Assembly: GCA_002205965.3 (NCBI GenBank)
Contig: NADL03000608.1
Coordinates: 186,001 to 250,000 of the forward strand
Direction of reading: 5' to 3'
Length of the DNA: 64,000 nt
Source: Kappaphycus alvarezii
Lineage: Eukaryota; Rhodophyta; Florideophyceae; Gigartinales; Solieriaceae
Shown: one piece after another, positions 32,553 to 46,021 of the stretch
Layout: the number at the start of each line of letters is the position of its first letter
How positions within the stretch are numbered: the first letter of the stretch is position 1
Notes under the pieces: generated by a model
Seen by the model: the letters and a program-made list of their open reading frames with translations, nothing else
What the model was told of the DNA's origin: nothing
Database searches by the model: none
Translations under genes and position numbers: made by a program

Positions 32553-33002
32553 TTGTCCATATTTTTGGTCAAGGCAGCTAGTCAGGGTGATTTCTTAAGA
32601 AATTTGGCTTTTATTATCTTAGATTCTGGTTTAAATTCAAAGAAGCAGAATGGTTTGAAAGCTGAAGAGGAATGTCGACTGATGGGGACAAGCAAATCTT
32701 CAGCTAATGAGGATCGACTTAATAATTTTGATAGTCATTTTGTGATTAAAGAAGAGGAAAAGACTACTGCAGATTCTAAATTGGATTATATATTCTTCAT
32801 AAGCTCCGATGGTGGCAATGATAGGCCCATGAGAGCTTTTTGGGTTATAGATTCAGAGGAGAGTGCAAATCAAGACGAGCTTGACAGAAAACTTACATCA
32901 AGTAAACCTGAAGATCTTCCAAGTTTTCCGCAAAACTTCTTTGAAGAGTCAGAACTCTTTTGTTTGACAAGACAGGATCAAGAAAGAAATTCAGAGATGT
33001 AA
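32553..33002 (+). CDS. Hypothetical 149-residue ORF, low confidence
   Basis: The frame begins at a TTG-type codon; the first ATG gives a shorter product. Charged and Ser-rich (EEECRLMGTSKSSANEDRLN, LDYIFFISSDGGNDRPMRAF). An overlapping frame (32960-33223) continues with VLPYRLRVPFETNICGELSK. No family recognised. It lies in AT-rich DNA where open frames of this length are less expected. Confidence 0.3.
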   Translation: MSIFLVKAASQGDFLRNLAFIILDSGLNSKKQNGLKAEEECRLMGTSKSSANEDRLNNFDSHFVIKEEEKTTADSKLDYIFFISSDGGNDRPMRAFWVIDSEESANQDELDRKLTSSKPEDLPSFPQNFFEESELFCLTRQDQERNSEM

Positions 33003-33223
33003 AGTTTCAGATATTTGTGCTGCCGTATCGCTTGCGCGTCCCATTCGAAACAAATATCTGTGGAGAACTGTCTAAAATTGTAAAAGGTTATTCAGAACTA
33101 AAAAATGTCCGGAGCAAAATGAAAATTTTCAAAGGGTCTTCAGTTTCTGGATTTTATTTAATAACGAGAAAGCATTTCGGCGGTTGCTGGATATTAAAAT
33201 CACGAAGCTATCATCATCTGTAA

Positions 33224-35326
33224 TGATCAGAAATCTTTACACCTGGAATCATACTTGTCATCAGCTACAGAGACAATGTTTTCCACGAAGATGACGTGGT
33301 CTGGAGAGGGCGCTGATGACAGACCTACAACTCAAGAAAGAATGGGTTTGAAAGCGATTATATAAATCGTCAGGTCAAATGGCCAATTAACTCAAGTTAT
33401 GGGAAGGGATTCAGGTCCAACCATGCATCCAAAATAATTTTCTTCCGCTGAAGCTCTCAAGAAAGTTCAAGCACAACTGGACCGAATTGGCATCGTTATG
33501 GTCATGCTTGATTAAGGAAAGAAATGAAAATAACAATCAATATAGTCCAATTTAAGAATACCGTGTTCATATCGTAACGATATCAACACCCCAATTGAGT
33601 CGATTGAAGCACCGTGAAATAATTGGAGAAGAGATTAAAAACAGTTTCACAGAACATTTAAGATCTTAAACCCATGATTTAAACGACTTTTTCAGGACTC
33701 ATATGACGAAGGATGTGATATTCAAATGAAAACGTCTAATATTTCAAGCTTTAATGACAATGAAGGTGCAAATTCTCTCATACTTCGAGAATAGTCAGTC
33801 GGAAGACCACAATGAAAATTTAAGGAACAAGATTTTTCATTCTGCCAGCTACAAAACAGTCACTAAGGGCTTCCCGTTGTAGTTCTGTAACTCATTTCCA
33901 TTGCTGGCGCAGGTTGCTCGTTTTATGTTTTCTCCAGCTGCAGCTTCAACTACTTCAAAGCGAGCTTCAAGTGGTGCTAGAAACATTCGCTGGTACAAAA
34001 GATTCGACTTACCTGTAAGATGGAGTAATATCTGGTTTGAGGCTACTTGAAGGAAAATAATTACTTACCAGACGTATGAAAAACTTCATGTTAATGTTGA
34101 ATTCGCGTATTTCCTCCTCTTTCTACTCATTTAAATTGGTACCTTCGTAAAATCAGATTTTCTACTTTTTGAATTTTCATTGCTCTGATTTCACTCAAAT
34201 TCGACTCTGAAATTTTATGGCAGCTCGTATCAATTTTCATTGGGATTAAGTCTACATGATCAGATATGGCCCTCTTTAATTTTACTCTTAAATTCTTTTA
34301 TTGGCAAAAAAGAGAAGGGGAAAACCAGCCTTTCCGGAAACATTATTCAATGAGTAACACCTCAATTCTATGCCATTTACTATGCGGAATATGGATTATG
34401 AAATCCGTTTAATAGATTTTCCAATGAATAGCACTAGCTTTCCGTCATCAGTTAACCGAAAAATAGCTCCACATAGGTCACCGCGAAAACTGAAGTGGAT
34501 ATCAAGAATACCAGGACCTGAGAATTAACCATCGAATCATTTAAGCTTGTGCTCTAAAGGCCAATAGTTATTGGTGATGAACTGGACACTTTTTTTAATA
34601 TTATAAAGCTGTTGATGTTTGTATTTAATTTTTAATTTATTTGTACTAGGTTACTTCTATATTCGTATTTGTATAGCTAAGCGGAAGGACTCCCACTGGG
34701 AGTCGCGCAGTAATTACTGCTTTTCAGCTAGCTGCTGATGGTTTTTTGATTTCGGGTGTGTATCCAGTATCTTTTTTTTGCATTTACACCTGTTGTGGGT
34801 AACAACAGAATTTTATCTGTTCTTTTGAATTTTATTTGCAGGTGGTACATGAGCAGGAGCAGAAATAGTAATAATTTTGCTCAACATTAACTAATTAGTT
34901 GACAGGAATTAAGTGCCACGTAGGAAAACAATTCTCATTTAATTAATTACCTGATATATGTTTAGTTGTAATTACTGCTTAGAGATACTCACTAATTCAG
35001 TGATATAGTTAAATTCGTCGGTTATCTCCAGTAGTATAACCTAATGAATGAATTTATTTATTTATTCTCTAAGAAGTACAGCCTGTAGTGCGCAGGAATG
35101 ATGGAAAGGGCCCGCCGTAAAGTACGCAAAGTTTAAGTTTGTAGCTGAGCACCGCCCGTACTGTACGGATAGACCAGGGCCATCGATTTGATATCCGAAT
35201 ACAGTACGAGCGGTGCCAAGGGCACAAATACTGTAGGTGGTATTAAGACGGTAGTGAAATTTTCCAGCAAGAATACACGAGTTTAGTATTTGCTTAGTGA
35301 CTAATTATTAATATTATTATTAATTT
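33224..35326. other. AT-rich, gene-poor stretch
   Basis: No frame longer than about 60 codons on either strand has a recognisable motif. An inverted pair, GACTCCCACTGGGAGTC, occurs at 34688-34704. Confidence 0.5.
34688..34704. repeat. Short perfect inverted repeat
   Basis: GACTCCCA-C-TGGGAGTC: two 8-bp arms around one base. No associated gene. Confidence 0.5.
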
Positions 35327-35632
35327 ATGAATTGTCCACATAAATGGTGGCCGGGCCGACGGGTTCCGATTTCGCCTCTTTCAAGAGCGGAAACCGTCAA
35401 CAAAAAGAAAACCAAACCCCGACTAACTCCGTCCCGACCAGCTCCAACCGTAGCAATCACAATTGATAACCTTTCCCCGAAGTTTGATACCTGCTCAGTA
35501 TCACTTGAAGGGCGTCGTCACTTTTGCATAAGCGAAGTCATCGTCCGACGATACCTGAGAGTTCATTCCGCTGATCTTCCTCGCTACAGAGGGAGGAAAA
35601 CTTCATGTGCACAAGTAGGTGTAAAAAGTTAG
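35327..35632 (+). CDS. Hypothetical 101-residue ORF
   Basis: Begins at an ATG and is basic (NKKKTKPRLTPSRPAPTVAI). It is more GC-rich than its flanks. No known domain. Confidence 0.25.
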   Translation: MNCPHKWWPGRRVPISPLSRAETVNKKKTKPRLTPSRPAPTVAITIDNLSPKFDTCSVSLEGRRHFCISEVIVRRYLRVHSADLPRYRGRKTSCAQVGVKS

Positions 35633-35940
35633 GCAAATCTCTCCCATAGCCGTATAAAATGGTTTTTCAAGTAAATGGGAGTGAGGATAGAGAGGATACA
35701 TAGAGGGAAATAGAACGAAAATGGTGGAGCAGATATTTAATGAATAAATCAAGTAAAAAAACGCTTGCATGTATGCCGCATTATCCATGAGTATTAACTG
35801 ATTTTCTCCATTATATAATAAGGTAAAGTATCACCGAAACGTGTGATACCGAAAGCTCATCTAAACGGAAGGCGACTCTCAAGGGGATGAAATCAAGGGA
35901 TTATTAAAAACTAGTTGAGGGTAATTCTGTTGTTTGTACT

Positions 35941-35991
35941 TATGAACAAGATGAGTTTTCGAAGAAAAATTTTTTTCTCATCTTGTTCATA
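35941..35991. repeat. Perfect 15-bp inverted repeat (hairpin), 21-nt loop
   Basis: TATGAACAAGATGAG (35941-35955) and CTCATCTTGTTCATA (35977-35991) are exact reverse complements. The loop is A/T-rich. It sits at the left boundary of a GC-rich island that starts at about 35992. Confidence 0.85.
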
Positions 35992-36420
35992 ACCCTGAGC
36001 GAGGTGCCATGCCTCAACGAGGAACGCCATTAGTCTCGGCAGCGCATCTTATCTTTTGAGCCTCCCTTTCGAAGACAATCTTAACCCGTTGCGCTGTACC
36101 TTAATACCCTTTCCTAGTAATCGAGGCGACATCATACGGTGGAGCGAGTCGGACCGTATCCAAAATGACTGTCGCATTATCATCGCGGCGACAGGCCAAT
36201 GTTTTGGCCAAGACATCGAAAGTAGCCTGGCTTTCAGCTGGGACACCAACGCCGATACGGGAAAACTCCTCGTGATGTTTCTGGAACACGCGGTCTGGCT
36301 CGGAGTGCGGACGAGTCATGTCATGGATAAGATTTTTGGGGGCATTTGCTCTGCGGAAAAAAGGGTGATTATTTCAAAAAAGCCGGGACTCTCTCCGTTT
36401 CTCATGTAAAAAGTCGATTT
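35992..36420. other. GC-rich island in AT-rich DNA, coding-like on both strands
   Basis: A plus frame (36056-36409, 117 residues) and a minus frame (36101-36319) are both open. The minus frame (RVFQKHHEEFSRIG, then KTLACRRDDNATVILD) could be part of a retroelement pol, continuing after a stop as VKIVFEREAQKIR. I cannot assign a family. Its composition differs sharply from both flanks. Confidence 0.35.
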
Positions 36421-37526
36421 AGAACGAATAGCTATTTCAAGGTTTGCTAAGGTAGATGAGTTTTTAACCGGTGTGATGCAGAGACATGAGGGATATTGCA
36501 GTAAAAATGAGGTTTTTGTTGACAATTTTTCACTTGGTGACGCAGGATATGAATTATTTCTAAACCGAAATCAAGTTGTATTTTTTTTGACTCTAAAATA
36601 AAATAATTTAAAGCTCTGCCGAACTCGATGCATTCAAAATGCGATAAAATTGTATAGATATTTATTCAATGAGAAAGTTATGGTTCTTTATATCGATTCC
36701 TAATGTGAAGAGTATGATAAAATGAAATTCAAAATTTCAAGAAACTATAATTTTACATGGCCGGTGGAATTTTACCCACTTGTTTTTATTTTTCAGATGA
36801 AAAATCATTGATATTTCCTTTAAATAATATTGTAACATATATATTTCGTAAGCAGCTGTTGGAAAGTTGACAGAAACAATTTGGACTCCATGGGGAGATA
36901 AGTTGTAGCTGACCTTCATACCTCGAACTTCAGTTTGACAGATATTCTCCGCTTATTATGCTGCCCCTATTGCGTTGACGGAATTGAGTAAATAGATTAA
37001 AGATTCACATCTGGCTGTAAAATTGATCTTCTGATATGTTAAAATTACACTGGATTGTAATGGTTTCAAAAAATCAGAATTAGAATTTTATCAGTAGTTT
37101 TTCTTTTAATATTGTAAATTAAATACATAAATCATTCTTAATCGATTGTACACTAGCTAAATTGGGTCGATTTCAATTGGAAGAGTACGATATGCAAAAT
37201 TTAAAGATTTTTTTATTAATACGTTACTGGATTCGTTTTTGAGCCCTAAATCGAACTGTCAGATTATTCTTTTAAATTAGGTCGATGTTGAGACTGTTTT
37301 TAGTATTTGCCGCTAAGGTTTTATTCCCACCTATTTTTCGAAACTGAAAGTAATATGAAGTAAACGGCAAGAAGAGATTTCGTCATCATTAATTAATAAA
37401 CACGAGGAAGACCGTACGATTGAAAAGGGATATCTCTGCAGGAGATCTGCTCTCTCCGTTCTCACCTCCACTTACCCCCATCTTACCATCCCTAACTATT
37501 CTATTACCTTTTCCCCTTGCAATTTC
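36421..37526. other. AT-rich, no gene recognised
   Basis: Only short frames. The last 100 bases are CT-rich (37440-37510), perhaps the promoter or 5' UTR of the next gene. Confidence 0.4.
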
Positions 37527-39264
37527 ATGGATCATGAAGCTTTACAAGCCAAAGACTTTCAAAATAATCCAAAAGAAACAAATCCTCAGGGCATTCCATC
37601 CGCTGTAGAAGACGATCACTACGATCATGATGAGGAAATAACTCCAAGTGATAGATTTCTAAGTCCAACGTCGGCGAAACAAAAGATCTAACTTCTAGTG
37701 AAAAGTATGCGACTGAAAAAGCTGAGGACCACTACAATCAGTGGATTCTTTTTTGTAAATGCGAACCAAGTTGCAGTACTGATGATCATAAACAGATGGC
37801 GCTAGAATTCGCAAGCTTTATCGAAGGCGAACGAGTGTCGTTTGTCCGACGCATGTTGTTTGCGGGGTCGGCCCTATCGGATAAGGTTAATGAGATACTA
37901 CATGGGAGTACTGAGATTAGGGATAGGAAAAAGCGCCGTAGGGAAGGTTCAGATGGTAATACTACAACAGGCTACCCCGTCAAAGGTCATAAAGTGTGTC
38001 GTCATTGTTTTGCCGCTGTTGTACAGATGTCAGGCCGTACTATTCGACGACCTACTAAGAAAGTAGCTGAGAGTGTAATACCAGAGGCGAGGCTAAGAAA
38101 AATCGCATGGGATCCAAAAGCTTGTTTTCTTGGCGTTTCTGAAGCATTACGCTTCCATGTGCGCTCTGGAACGCTCCAGAGGCAGAGGAGAGAAGGATGA
38201 TACCCCGCTTCGAATTCTTCCAAGCGTCACTACTAAAATGCATGTGTACAGCTGCTACGAGGATCAATGGAAGAGCATTATTGACGGCCTAAACACCTGC
38301 TCCCGACTTAGGAAAGTGCCTGAGGCCCCTGAAGCGTATAATCTGTTTATAAGGTACTGGAAGGAAATTCTACCTACACTTCGGATTGGAAGATCAGGTT
38401 CGGACTTCTGTGGCACTTGTACTACGCTCAAGAACACTATGGCACGGTGTGGTCTATCTGACTCTCTGTTCATTAGTATTAAAGAGTACTTAGTGAGGCA
38501 CAGGGCGGAGGCGCAATCTGAATTTGAGTTCTATAAGCTCTGTCAGTCGCGATCCCAGCACAGTAGTGGAGATGTAGATACGCACCTTGTGTTCTATTTT
38601 GCAGAGAAGGTTCTGCTTCCTCGACTTATACACCAACCCGGGCAACTTCACTTTATCAGTGGTATAAAATTTGACTTGTTTGGAGTTTCCTGTAGTAACA
38701 TCAACCGTGATTATATTTTTGGTCTCCAGAGAGGCACTGGCCTAACTAAAAGACCTCTAATGTCGTCTTTTCAATGCTAGAGTTTGTTTTAAGTGCTCTA
38801 TCTTTACCGAGACCAGGTATTTCATTCAACAAAGTTCTATGCTTACATGCAGATAACTGCAGTGGGCAAAACAAAAATCGATTTGTGTTGTGGTATCTAA
38901 TTTGGCGTGTTATTATGGGTTTCATTGATTCTATTACGTTGAATGTCTTGGTAGCTGGACATAAAAAAAACGTATTTGATGGGGCTTTTGGCCTAGTCAA
39001 GAGAAAATAAGAAACAATAATGTTTTTACTCCAGTTGAAATGATTAAATACATAAGGGAGAGCTCATCAAGGGCTGAACGCGTATCCTCAGTGGATGTGA
39101 ATTGTAAAGATTGGAAAGCGTTCTTGGGTAACTACTTTACTGTTCCAAGTTCAATTAAGCTTCCCGAATTCCATGTTTTTAAGTTCTCAAAGGAAAAGCC
39201 CGATATTGTTGAAGTGAAGAAGCTGTCAACATGTACATGGTCGCATTTATTTCAGGTTAGTTAA
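37527..39264 (+). pseudogene. DUF7869-like protein (possible transposase), four frame changes
   Basis: Beginning at the ATG at 37527 (MDHEALQAKDF), the reading moves through ATEKAEDHYNQWILFCKC, ASFIEGERVSFVRRML and GHKVCRHCFAAVVQMSGRTI (frame of 37796), then WKSIIDGLNTCSRLRKVPEA and DFCGTCTTLKNTMARCG (38130-38780), then KVLCLHADNCSGQNKNRFVL and VAGHKKNVFDGAFGLVKRK (38774-39010), then a C-terminal piece (39040-39264). The 'vCr..F', 'D.C..C', 'aDNC.GQNKNr', 'GH.k...D..FG..K' series is the one I know from DUF7869 proteins of animals, fungi and oomycetes. The spaced acidic residues suggest an RNase H-like fold, an inference. Three of the four frame changes look like a missing base. Intact length would be about 570 residues. 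Confidence 0.7.
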
Positions 39265-42200
39265 AAGGTCTGTGGCTGTAGATCTTATAAGGTGTTCCGG
39301 GTTAATGGAATGTGAATCACCAAGCTATAATTCAGTTATTACACCCCTCCAAGAGGTTCATTCAGCTCAACATAGTAATAGAGCTAATTAACTAATGGTG
39401 AACATCTTGGATAGATACTATCCCCAGGACAGTTTTTTGGCAAAGAGATACTTCTCTTCTGGAAAACAATAAATACCGCCGATTATTTGCCTCGATGTAT
39501 TAAATTTTGAATTTTTTTAGTTTTTATACGTGTAATATATGCTTTAACTCTGTAGAGAGTTGGCTAATTTTACTGAATTGACTATTGAATCATAGATCGT
39601 TTCAACCGCTCAAAGATTGATTTTAGGCGACATTTTGGCGAAAAATTAATATTTGCCCATAACTTTCGTCTCACGACTTTTGCAAATCTTACTCTTCAAG
39701 TTGAAATCGACCTAATTTATATGAATTTTAACTTTCAACCATTAACATCAGTGGATTTTTTAAAACAACAGAAAAATTTTATTTTAATTTACCTTTCCTC
39801 ATTAAAAGGAGAAAATCTGTATCGCAGTAATAGGGGTGTGGTAGAACTGAACGAATCTAAAAGATAAAATTATCTGAAGTCAATTTGCGAAAAAATGACT
39901 CCTACTTTGGATATGACTATAATAATGCCATCAAATATAAATAATAATTCAGCTTTTTGTTTCTTTTCGATTTATCCTTTCCGGGCTCAAGGCAGTTTGC
40001 TGCATCCCTTTTCCTATTTTTTCTTTAAATTTAGGAGCTTAGTCATCGTAACCACCTTGATGGAAATATGGGTAACTGAATAGTCCTTTGAATTCATTAG
40101 AATCCACTAGTCTGCAATAAACGGAGTTTTTTTCTAATTTTCCATTGCAAAGTTAGTATCCTAAGAGATTCGGAGTAGTGAATTCGATAATAATTAATGA
40201 TTATTAATTTCCGTATTGAACCCTTAAAGATACAAATTTTGGCTGGAAAAATATACTCTGGATTTTTATTTTCCATTTGTGGTCCATTTATCCTTTCTCT
40301 GTGGGCTGGTCAAATCGACGAGGATATCCATTTGTTCTCTTCTACCAATCAATGGATCCTTGTTCCCCGAGGCTCGCTTCTGATAGAGATTATCAAACGA
40401 AATTTATTATATATATCATTTATTTGCCTGTGAATTAGCATGTTTCTGTTCTGCCTTAACTTCAATCCGAAATGGAAACAGAGAATTTGAACTGTTTCTG
40501 CTTTTTCGCTGGTACATGAAGTAAATTTTCCCTTTGGTGCATTCATCGGTGCTCTGTATGTGTCTCCTACCCCCACATCGTGGTCATTTATTAACTAACG
40601 CGCGGGTTCGAAATTTCGTTTACTGGAGAAGAAGAATCAAATTTCGGCTGGAAAGTTCGCATCTTTGTTTGAAATGGACTAGTCAATAGAGAACCGGGGG
40701 GAAAGAGAATTATATGAGAGTTAGATAATATTACGGTCATCCAAGTGCGTTATAGTAATTCTTGAATCTTTTTTAATACAGCAAGAATGAAGAAGGTGAG
40801 TCAAGAAAACATACTATTAGAAAAATGCGAGAATGATCCGTTTGTCTCAAAAAATGTGCTATTTCTGGATTAAATGCCCTTTTAATGCAATAATTGATAC
40901 TTGAAAACTTTTTAAGACCTTTTGAAAAGGGGAAGAGAGGCTTAGAAAACAGAAGAAGCCCTAAAAATAATCTAAACACATGCCTCAAAAATCAAAGGAA
41001 ATGGAAAAGTCAAACCATTACACTCTTGGAAAGGCCATGTGACAAAGAGCTGAAAAGGTTACTTTCTGACAGACCGAGACGGTGAAAATTTAGTGAGACA
41101 ATTGAACTCGAGTAGAACCAGCAGAATAGCTAAACATGGGCCCTTTATCTTTTTCTGAGAATAATGCTATCCATACACGTACTATGGAAAAATAGAAGTT
41201 TATGAGCATGTAAATCTTCTGTAATAGTACTCAGGCAAAATTGCACCATCATGCAACGATTATACTGTACCATATAATTAAATCTAAAGAAAGGGATGGA
41301 GATGGATGGCTATTACTTTTCTTGAAACCAGCACTTAATATTACGACAAATAAATTTGAACCAAGTTACTGGCCAAGTAGGTATTTTGAGTTATTTTTTT
41401 TTGGAAACGCTTACCAATAACAATAAAGCGCAGAGTACAGCAACTAATTTTTCGACTTTACTGAAATTTTGCAAGTTCTAAAGCGCCTTTTGTACAGTTA
41501 TACATATAAATAAGGCCCGGTACAAAATAAATATTCATAATCCTAGGTGCTAAAGTGTACAAATACAGTAAGCGATTTATTTTTATAAACTGTGCTGCTG
41601 AGAAGAAACAGACCAGTATGAAAACGTATGATACTGCAGCAAGAAAATTCTCGGATTAGAAACCGGATTGGAAACCGGAGCAAATTGCACTTATTTTGAT
41701 ACTTATTTCAATAAGTTTCAAGAGGCCGGAAAGTCTACAGTTATCTTCAATATGCAAATATTTGGCGTCATAAAATTCTTGTAAAATATGGAAGCGGTCT
41801 TGAAATTTTATTACAGGCATTAAAGTTAAGGAAGGTTACGTACATCTGATGTCATGTAAAACGAATATTCTTACATAATGGTGGTTGTACTATAAATGGG
41901 ACAAAGAGAATAGATAACAAGCAATCGTAGCCATAAAAGTCCCTTGATAGAATTTCTTTCTATTAAATCATTTATTGATGTTTCTGATATTAGTATCGAT
42001 TCTTTTTCCAGTAAAATTCGGAAACTATGGGCGATATAGAACCTTACGGAAAAACTATATGATTCATGATCGCTTTTACTTCATAGTATCTGCACTGGTT
42101 TGACACTCTACAAAGTACTGTAGCAATCATCAAACAAATAAATTTAAAGTTTCAAATAAAAAATCTTGCTCCAAATAGGACTAGCTTTAGATTGACGAAT

Positions 42201-42300
42201 GGAATTTTTGACTCAATTTGGGACTTCCGTTTTTCACGAAGCTGCGATTCGAAATGGACTTGAAGAACGAAAGGGCATGTTTGGATGGAAACTGAGTGAT
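39265..42300. other. AT-rich, gene-poor stretch
   Basis: No recognisable coding sequence on either strand. Short frames at 40197-40433 and 40349-40576 have no motif. Confidence 0.5.
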
Positions 42301-45300
42301 AAGTGCTGATTGCATTTGAACTGGTGCGTTAGAATAGACCAGTTATATCGGTATACTCCCCAAATTTGCCGAATACTGTATTGGAGACTGTGTCGTTCAG
42401 GAGGGTACGCAAGTCTCTAACGCAGCGAGGGGAAAGATTCAGTTCTTTGGTCGTGACTGAAGTACAGTGGCACCTTGGGGCGGTACAGCTGGTACTGTAA
42501 GGCGAGGCACCGAAAAGGGCACTTTAAGAGCGGAAGAGTGGAATGGACCGCCATGGCCCATGTGGGGGCTTTACGTGGACCGGTAGGTAATTAGTTGGAT
42601 ATTTTAGTTTAGATTCCTCCTATTGGTCGATTGTGGTGGTGGCGGAAGAGGGACTTGTCCTTTAGGAGTAGCGTACAGTAGAGTAGCTTTACAGTGGTTG
42701 AAATAGGGTAGCATACCTTGTAAGGAGAACGGTGGCAGTGGGAGTAGCACAGGTGTAAAGGAAAGCACCCTTTGGCCCCCAACTACAAGTTCTGCAAGCC
42801 ACCGAAACCTCCAAGGGATTCCTTTTATCTCTCTTAAGGTTAAATAACCGCCCATTGAACCTACCCCTTTACTAGTGCTTCCCTTGCAACCTCTTTTAGG
42901 CGAATATCCGTGCTCCTGCGGTGCTTATCTGCGTTCTAGGTATCCCTTATTTGTAGTGGCTAAGACGCACCCATTGGCCTTCTACCACAGTGACCTCAAC
43001 TCAAAGTTTGTAATGGAGAAGAAAGGGTGAAAGTTTTTTCTTGGAATTGTGCATGCTTAGCGGTGAGGTCGTTGAGACTCTTTTTCCCAAAGGGCGCTGC
43101 CTTCCCGTTTAGCTATCTATCCTAAAAGTCAAGGGCAGCTCGGCTCAGCAGGAGGCGTGCACCTCCAACATAGAGTCGCTCTGTGAGTTCCAAGTATCCC
43201 ATTCACTCAAATTGGTACATATGAATAATCAGAATGAAAGTTAAGGGCGGCAGTCGCCACTCGTCGCGAGCAGTACAACCGCCTCCCTCTATACATCCCG
43301 TGTATTGGGGGGTCTACGCGTCGCGCGTAGCTTTACATCGTGCATCGCGCAAGTTGGGCATCCCCCATCGCTGCTGTTCAACTGAGCAAATGTGCATGCT
43401 TCCTAACCTCGCATAGATAGCTGTGCGCTACAAGAAGTAACATTGGGAAGGGAATCCTCTACGAATTCAAGACGGAAGGAATCAGAAAATTTCAAGTAAG
43501 TTTTCCTTACAGAGATATCCTTTGGGAGGGATTTCAGGTCTGTGGAACAAAAAGGACAATAAACGGAATTGCTGTGAAGAAATATTTTATGTACGATGGG
43601 CTAAACAATCCAAGGGCTGCTTCGACAGATGCCGAAGCGATGGACGTGGCCGCGAGACAGGAATGCTTTATTGAGTACTTACTGCGCTGTGGACGCTCTG
43701 GATGACATCAGAAAGCTTTGGGTGGAATCGGGGTGCTTAACTGATTAGGGATGCAGGACGGCTATTTTCCGAAAGCTTAGGTGTCCTATGCCAACGATCG
43801 CCCTTCTTTTCACACTTCTGTAAATAAAATATCAAGGAAGTTGAATTCTATGAAACATTGCTTTGCTCTCAAGGTTTCAGGCGTGAAGAGGTCGATTGGC
43901 GAGATTGTTTTAAAATTTTCCTTGCGGATTTTATGATACTTTTCAGGGATGTGTCCTATGACATCAGCCTAAAGTGAGTTTCGTTTCATTTCGGTCCACG
44001 GTAGGCAACGCTACAATGAGATCTGATATCAATTTTCGAAACGATTGGTACCGTATTTAGCTGAGATGGAGGCCTATTTCCTACAATACAACGATGAGTA
44101 AATAAGCTGAAGAATAATATAATCAGCAACATACGAAAAATTCATATTCGCTATGGGCAAAAAAGGGGGGTGTCTTTATTGAGATGTATGGATTGGCTGG
44201 AACCCATTTGGAGTTGCAAATCTGAATGTCATATTAAATACATGACCCGATGGTCGAAGCAATATCCGCTATGTGCTGGTACCGTAGTCAGCTTTTAAAA
44301 TGAATCATGCCGTTGACGGAATATCAAGTTTTCTGTGCAAATGGCTCGTACACTAATGAGGGGAGAAATTGGGGTGCTTTACACTAATGGTGTACTGGTA
44401 CGGTAAAGAACCATCGTGGCTGTGAACAATGGGGGGCTACTGGTGGGGATGAAGATATGGTTTTGCGATAGAGATGCAGTGGCTGTACCTGTGGCTGCAC
44501 CTGTACCTGGAAGGTCCATCTACTGTAGCTAAAGTCTTGTCTTGAGTAGCTTATGTGACGATTGGCAAACAACCCCGTTAGGGAAAAACTTGAAAATCCA
44601 CATACGACGTTGGTAGTGCGGCATTCGAATCGCTGGGTTGCGAGAGTGATTGCGTGGTGCGGTGTGGGATGAATTCTGTGATGCTGGCCACTAGGCCATA
44701 GATGAGTTTCCCGTCTTACCAGCGGGGAGATGTGTACTGTACACGGCAAGGAGACCAACACGAATTGATGCCGTTTAGATTCCCCGCTAGAAGTGTCAGA
44801 CGACCAAGTAAACTACCCCATCATTCCCCCGCCCATGATTTGAATGCAAGTTGACGGGATTCGCAACCTTGGCACCCTTGCGGCATACGATTCCCTTTTT
44901 CCACCATTCATTTAGAGTTTTTTGTATAGTGCTTTGCTTGCGCTTTCCTTCCTTTGTTCAAAAGCGACATCCGGCTTTGACTGTAACGGCGCTGATACGG
45001 TTCAATCTGGACAGTTCGTAACTGCAATGTGAGTTTGGACAGTACATTGACGCGAGAGGCGATTTGAAATGGCCGAATTAAAAGAAAAGGGAATTGTAAC
45101 GGCCAAAACTCAGTGCGCGCGGGCTAGCACCCCATGGACTAGCGAGTGGACTGGCGTAGGGGCGGGTTATTTTGGCGAATGTGGTTTTGTTTGAGATCGA
45201 TTGCGACTACATACCAAGTTGACAATGTTGACCACGTATCCATTGGTCGCTTAATTGAAATGAGATGCACTTTTGAGTAAAAATAAAGATCTTGTTGGAT

Positions 45301-45560
45301 TCCGTATCCTAAATCCAATTGTTATGTGAAGGAGAAGCACAAAAATCAATGATCAATACAGTTCTGACGAGACTGTTAGTATGTGGTGTGGCATGGAGGA
45401 GGATGTGAATTATAGCGCCGTAAATTTACAAACGAGTCGAGTCGACTGACATTGATTTGCAGCTGGGGATCAAAAAGTTATGACCGTTGATATTGTACCA
45501 GTTCCGCCATAAACTTGGACGGCATCAACACACATAGAGAATAGAGAGCGAGCATCCGTG
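42301..45560. other. No gene recognised; composition rises in GC from about 42.3 kb
   Basis: Frames at 42604-42855 and 44384-44761 (minus) are low-complexity or lack motifs. It holds one copy of the dispersed GGATGCAGGACGGCTATTTTCC module (43731-43790). Confidence 0.4.
43731..43790 (+). repeat. Dispersed module GGGATGCAGGACGGCTATTTTCC, copy at 43.7 kb
   Basis: GGGGTGCTTAACTGATTAGG followed by GATGCAGGACGGCTATTTTCC is nearly identical to 48058-48105 and related to 25860-25905 in the element D LTR. Confidence 0.8.
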
Positions 45561-46021
45561 TCGTCCCGACATGCACATGCGCTGTCATACATTTCCCTTC
45601 AACATTATGTTTCGATCTTGGTTATTGCACACCACAGATAACTTACCTTTTTCCTTTCAAACACCATGCGTCAACAATCCACGCAATCCAAAGAAAAAAA
45701 AAGATAAAACTCCACCACCAATCCCAAAATGCCCAACCCCCCCTCCTCTCCCTTCCTCTCCAGTCTGCAAACCTCCACCATGTCCCACCTTCACCACCCG
45801 TCCCTCCCCCACCCACGGCCTACTCACCATCCGCCTTCCCGCACCCGTCGCACCCTCCGTCACATCACCCTCCACAACAACACCCTCCAACTCCGTCTCC
45901 ACCCCACCCTGCCCGCACTTTTCACCCTCCTCCTCCCACCCCCACCCGCCTCACCTCCAACCCTCTTCCCTTCACCTAACCCTCACAACCCCAACCCACA
46001 CCCTCACCTCCACCCTCCACC
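45561..46021 (+). other. C-rich upstream part of the kinase gene
   Basis: Extremely C-rich plus strand giving Pro/His-rich peptides in all frames. The frame from 45729 includes RHITLHNNTLQLRLHP and ends in FHLWHAALTAS, which together faintly resemble a PH domain. Weak. Confidence 0.3.
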
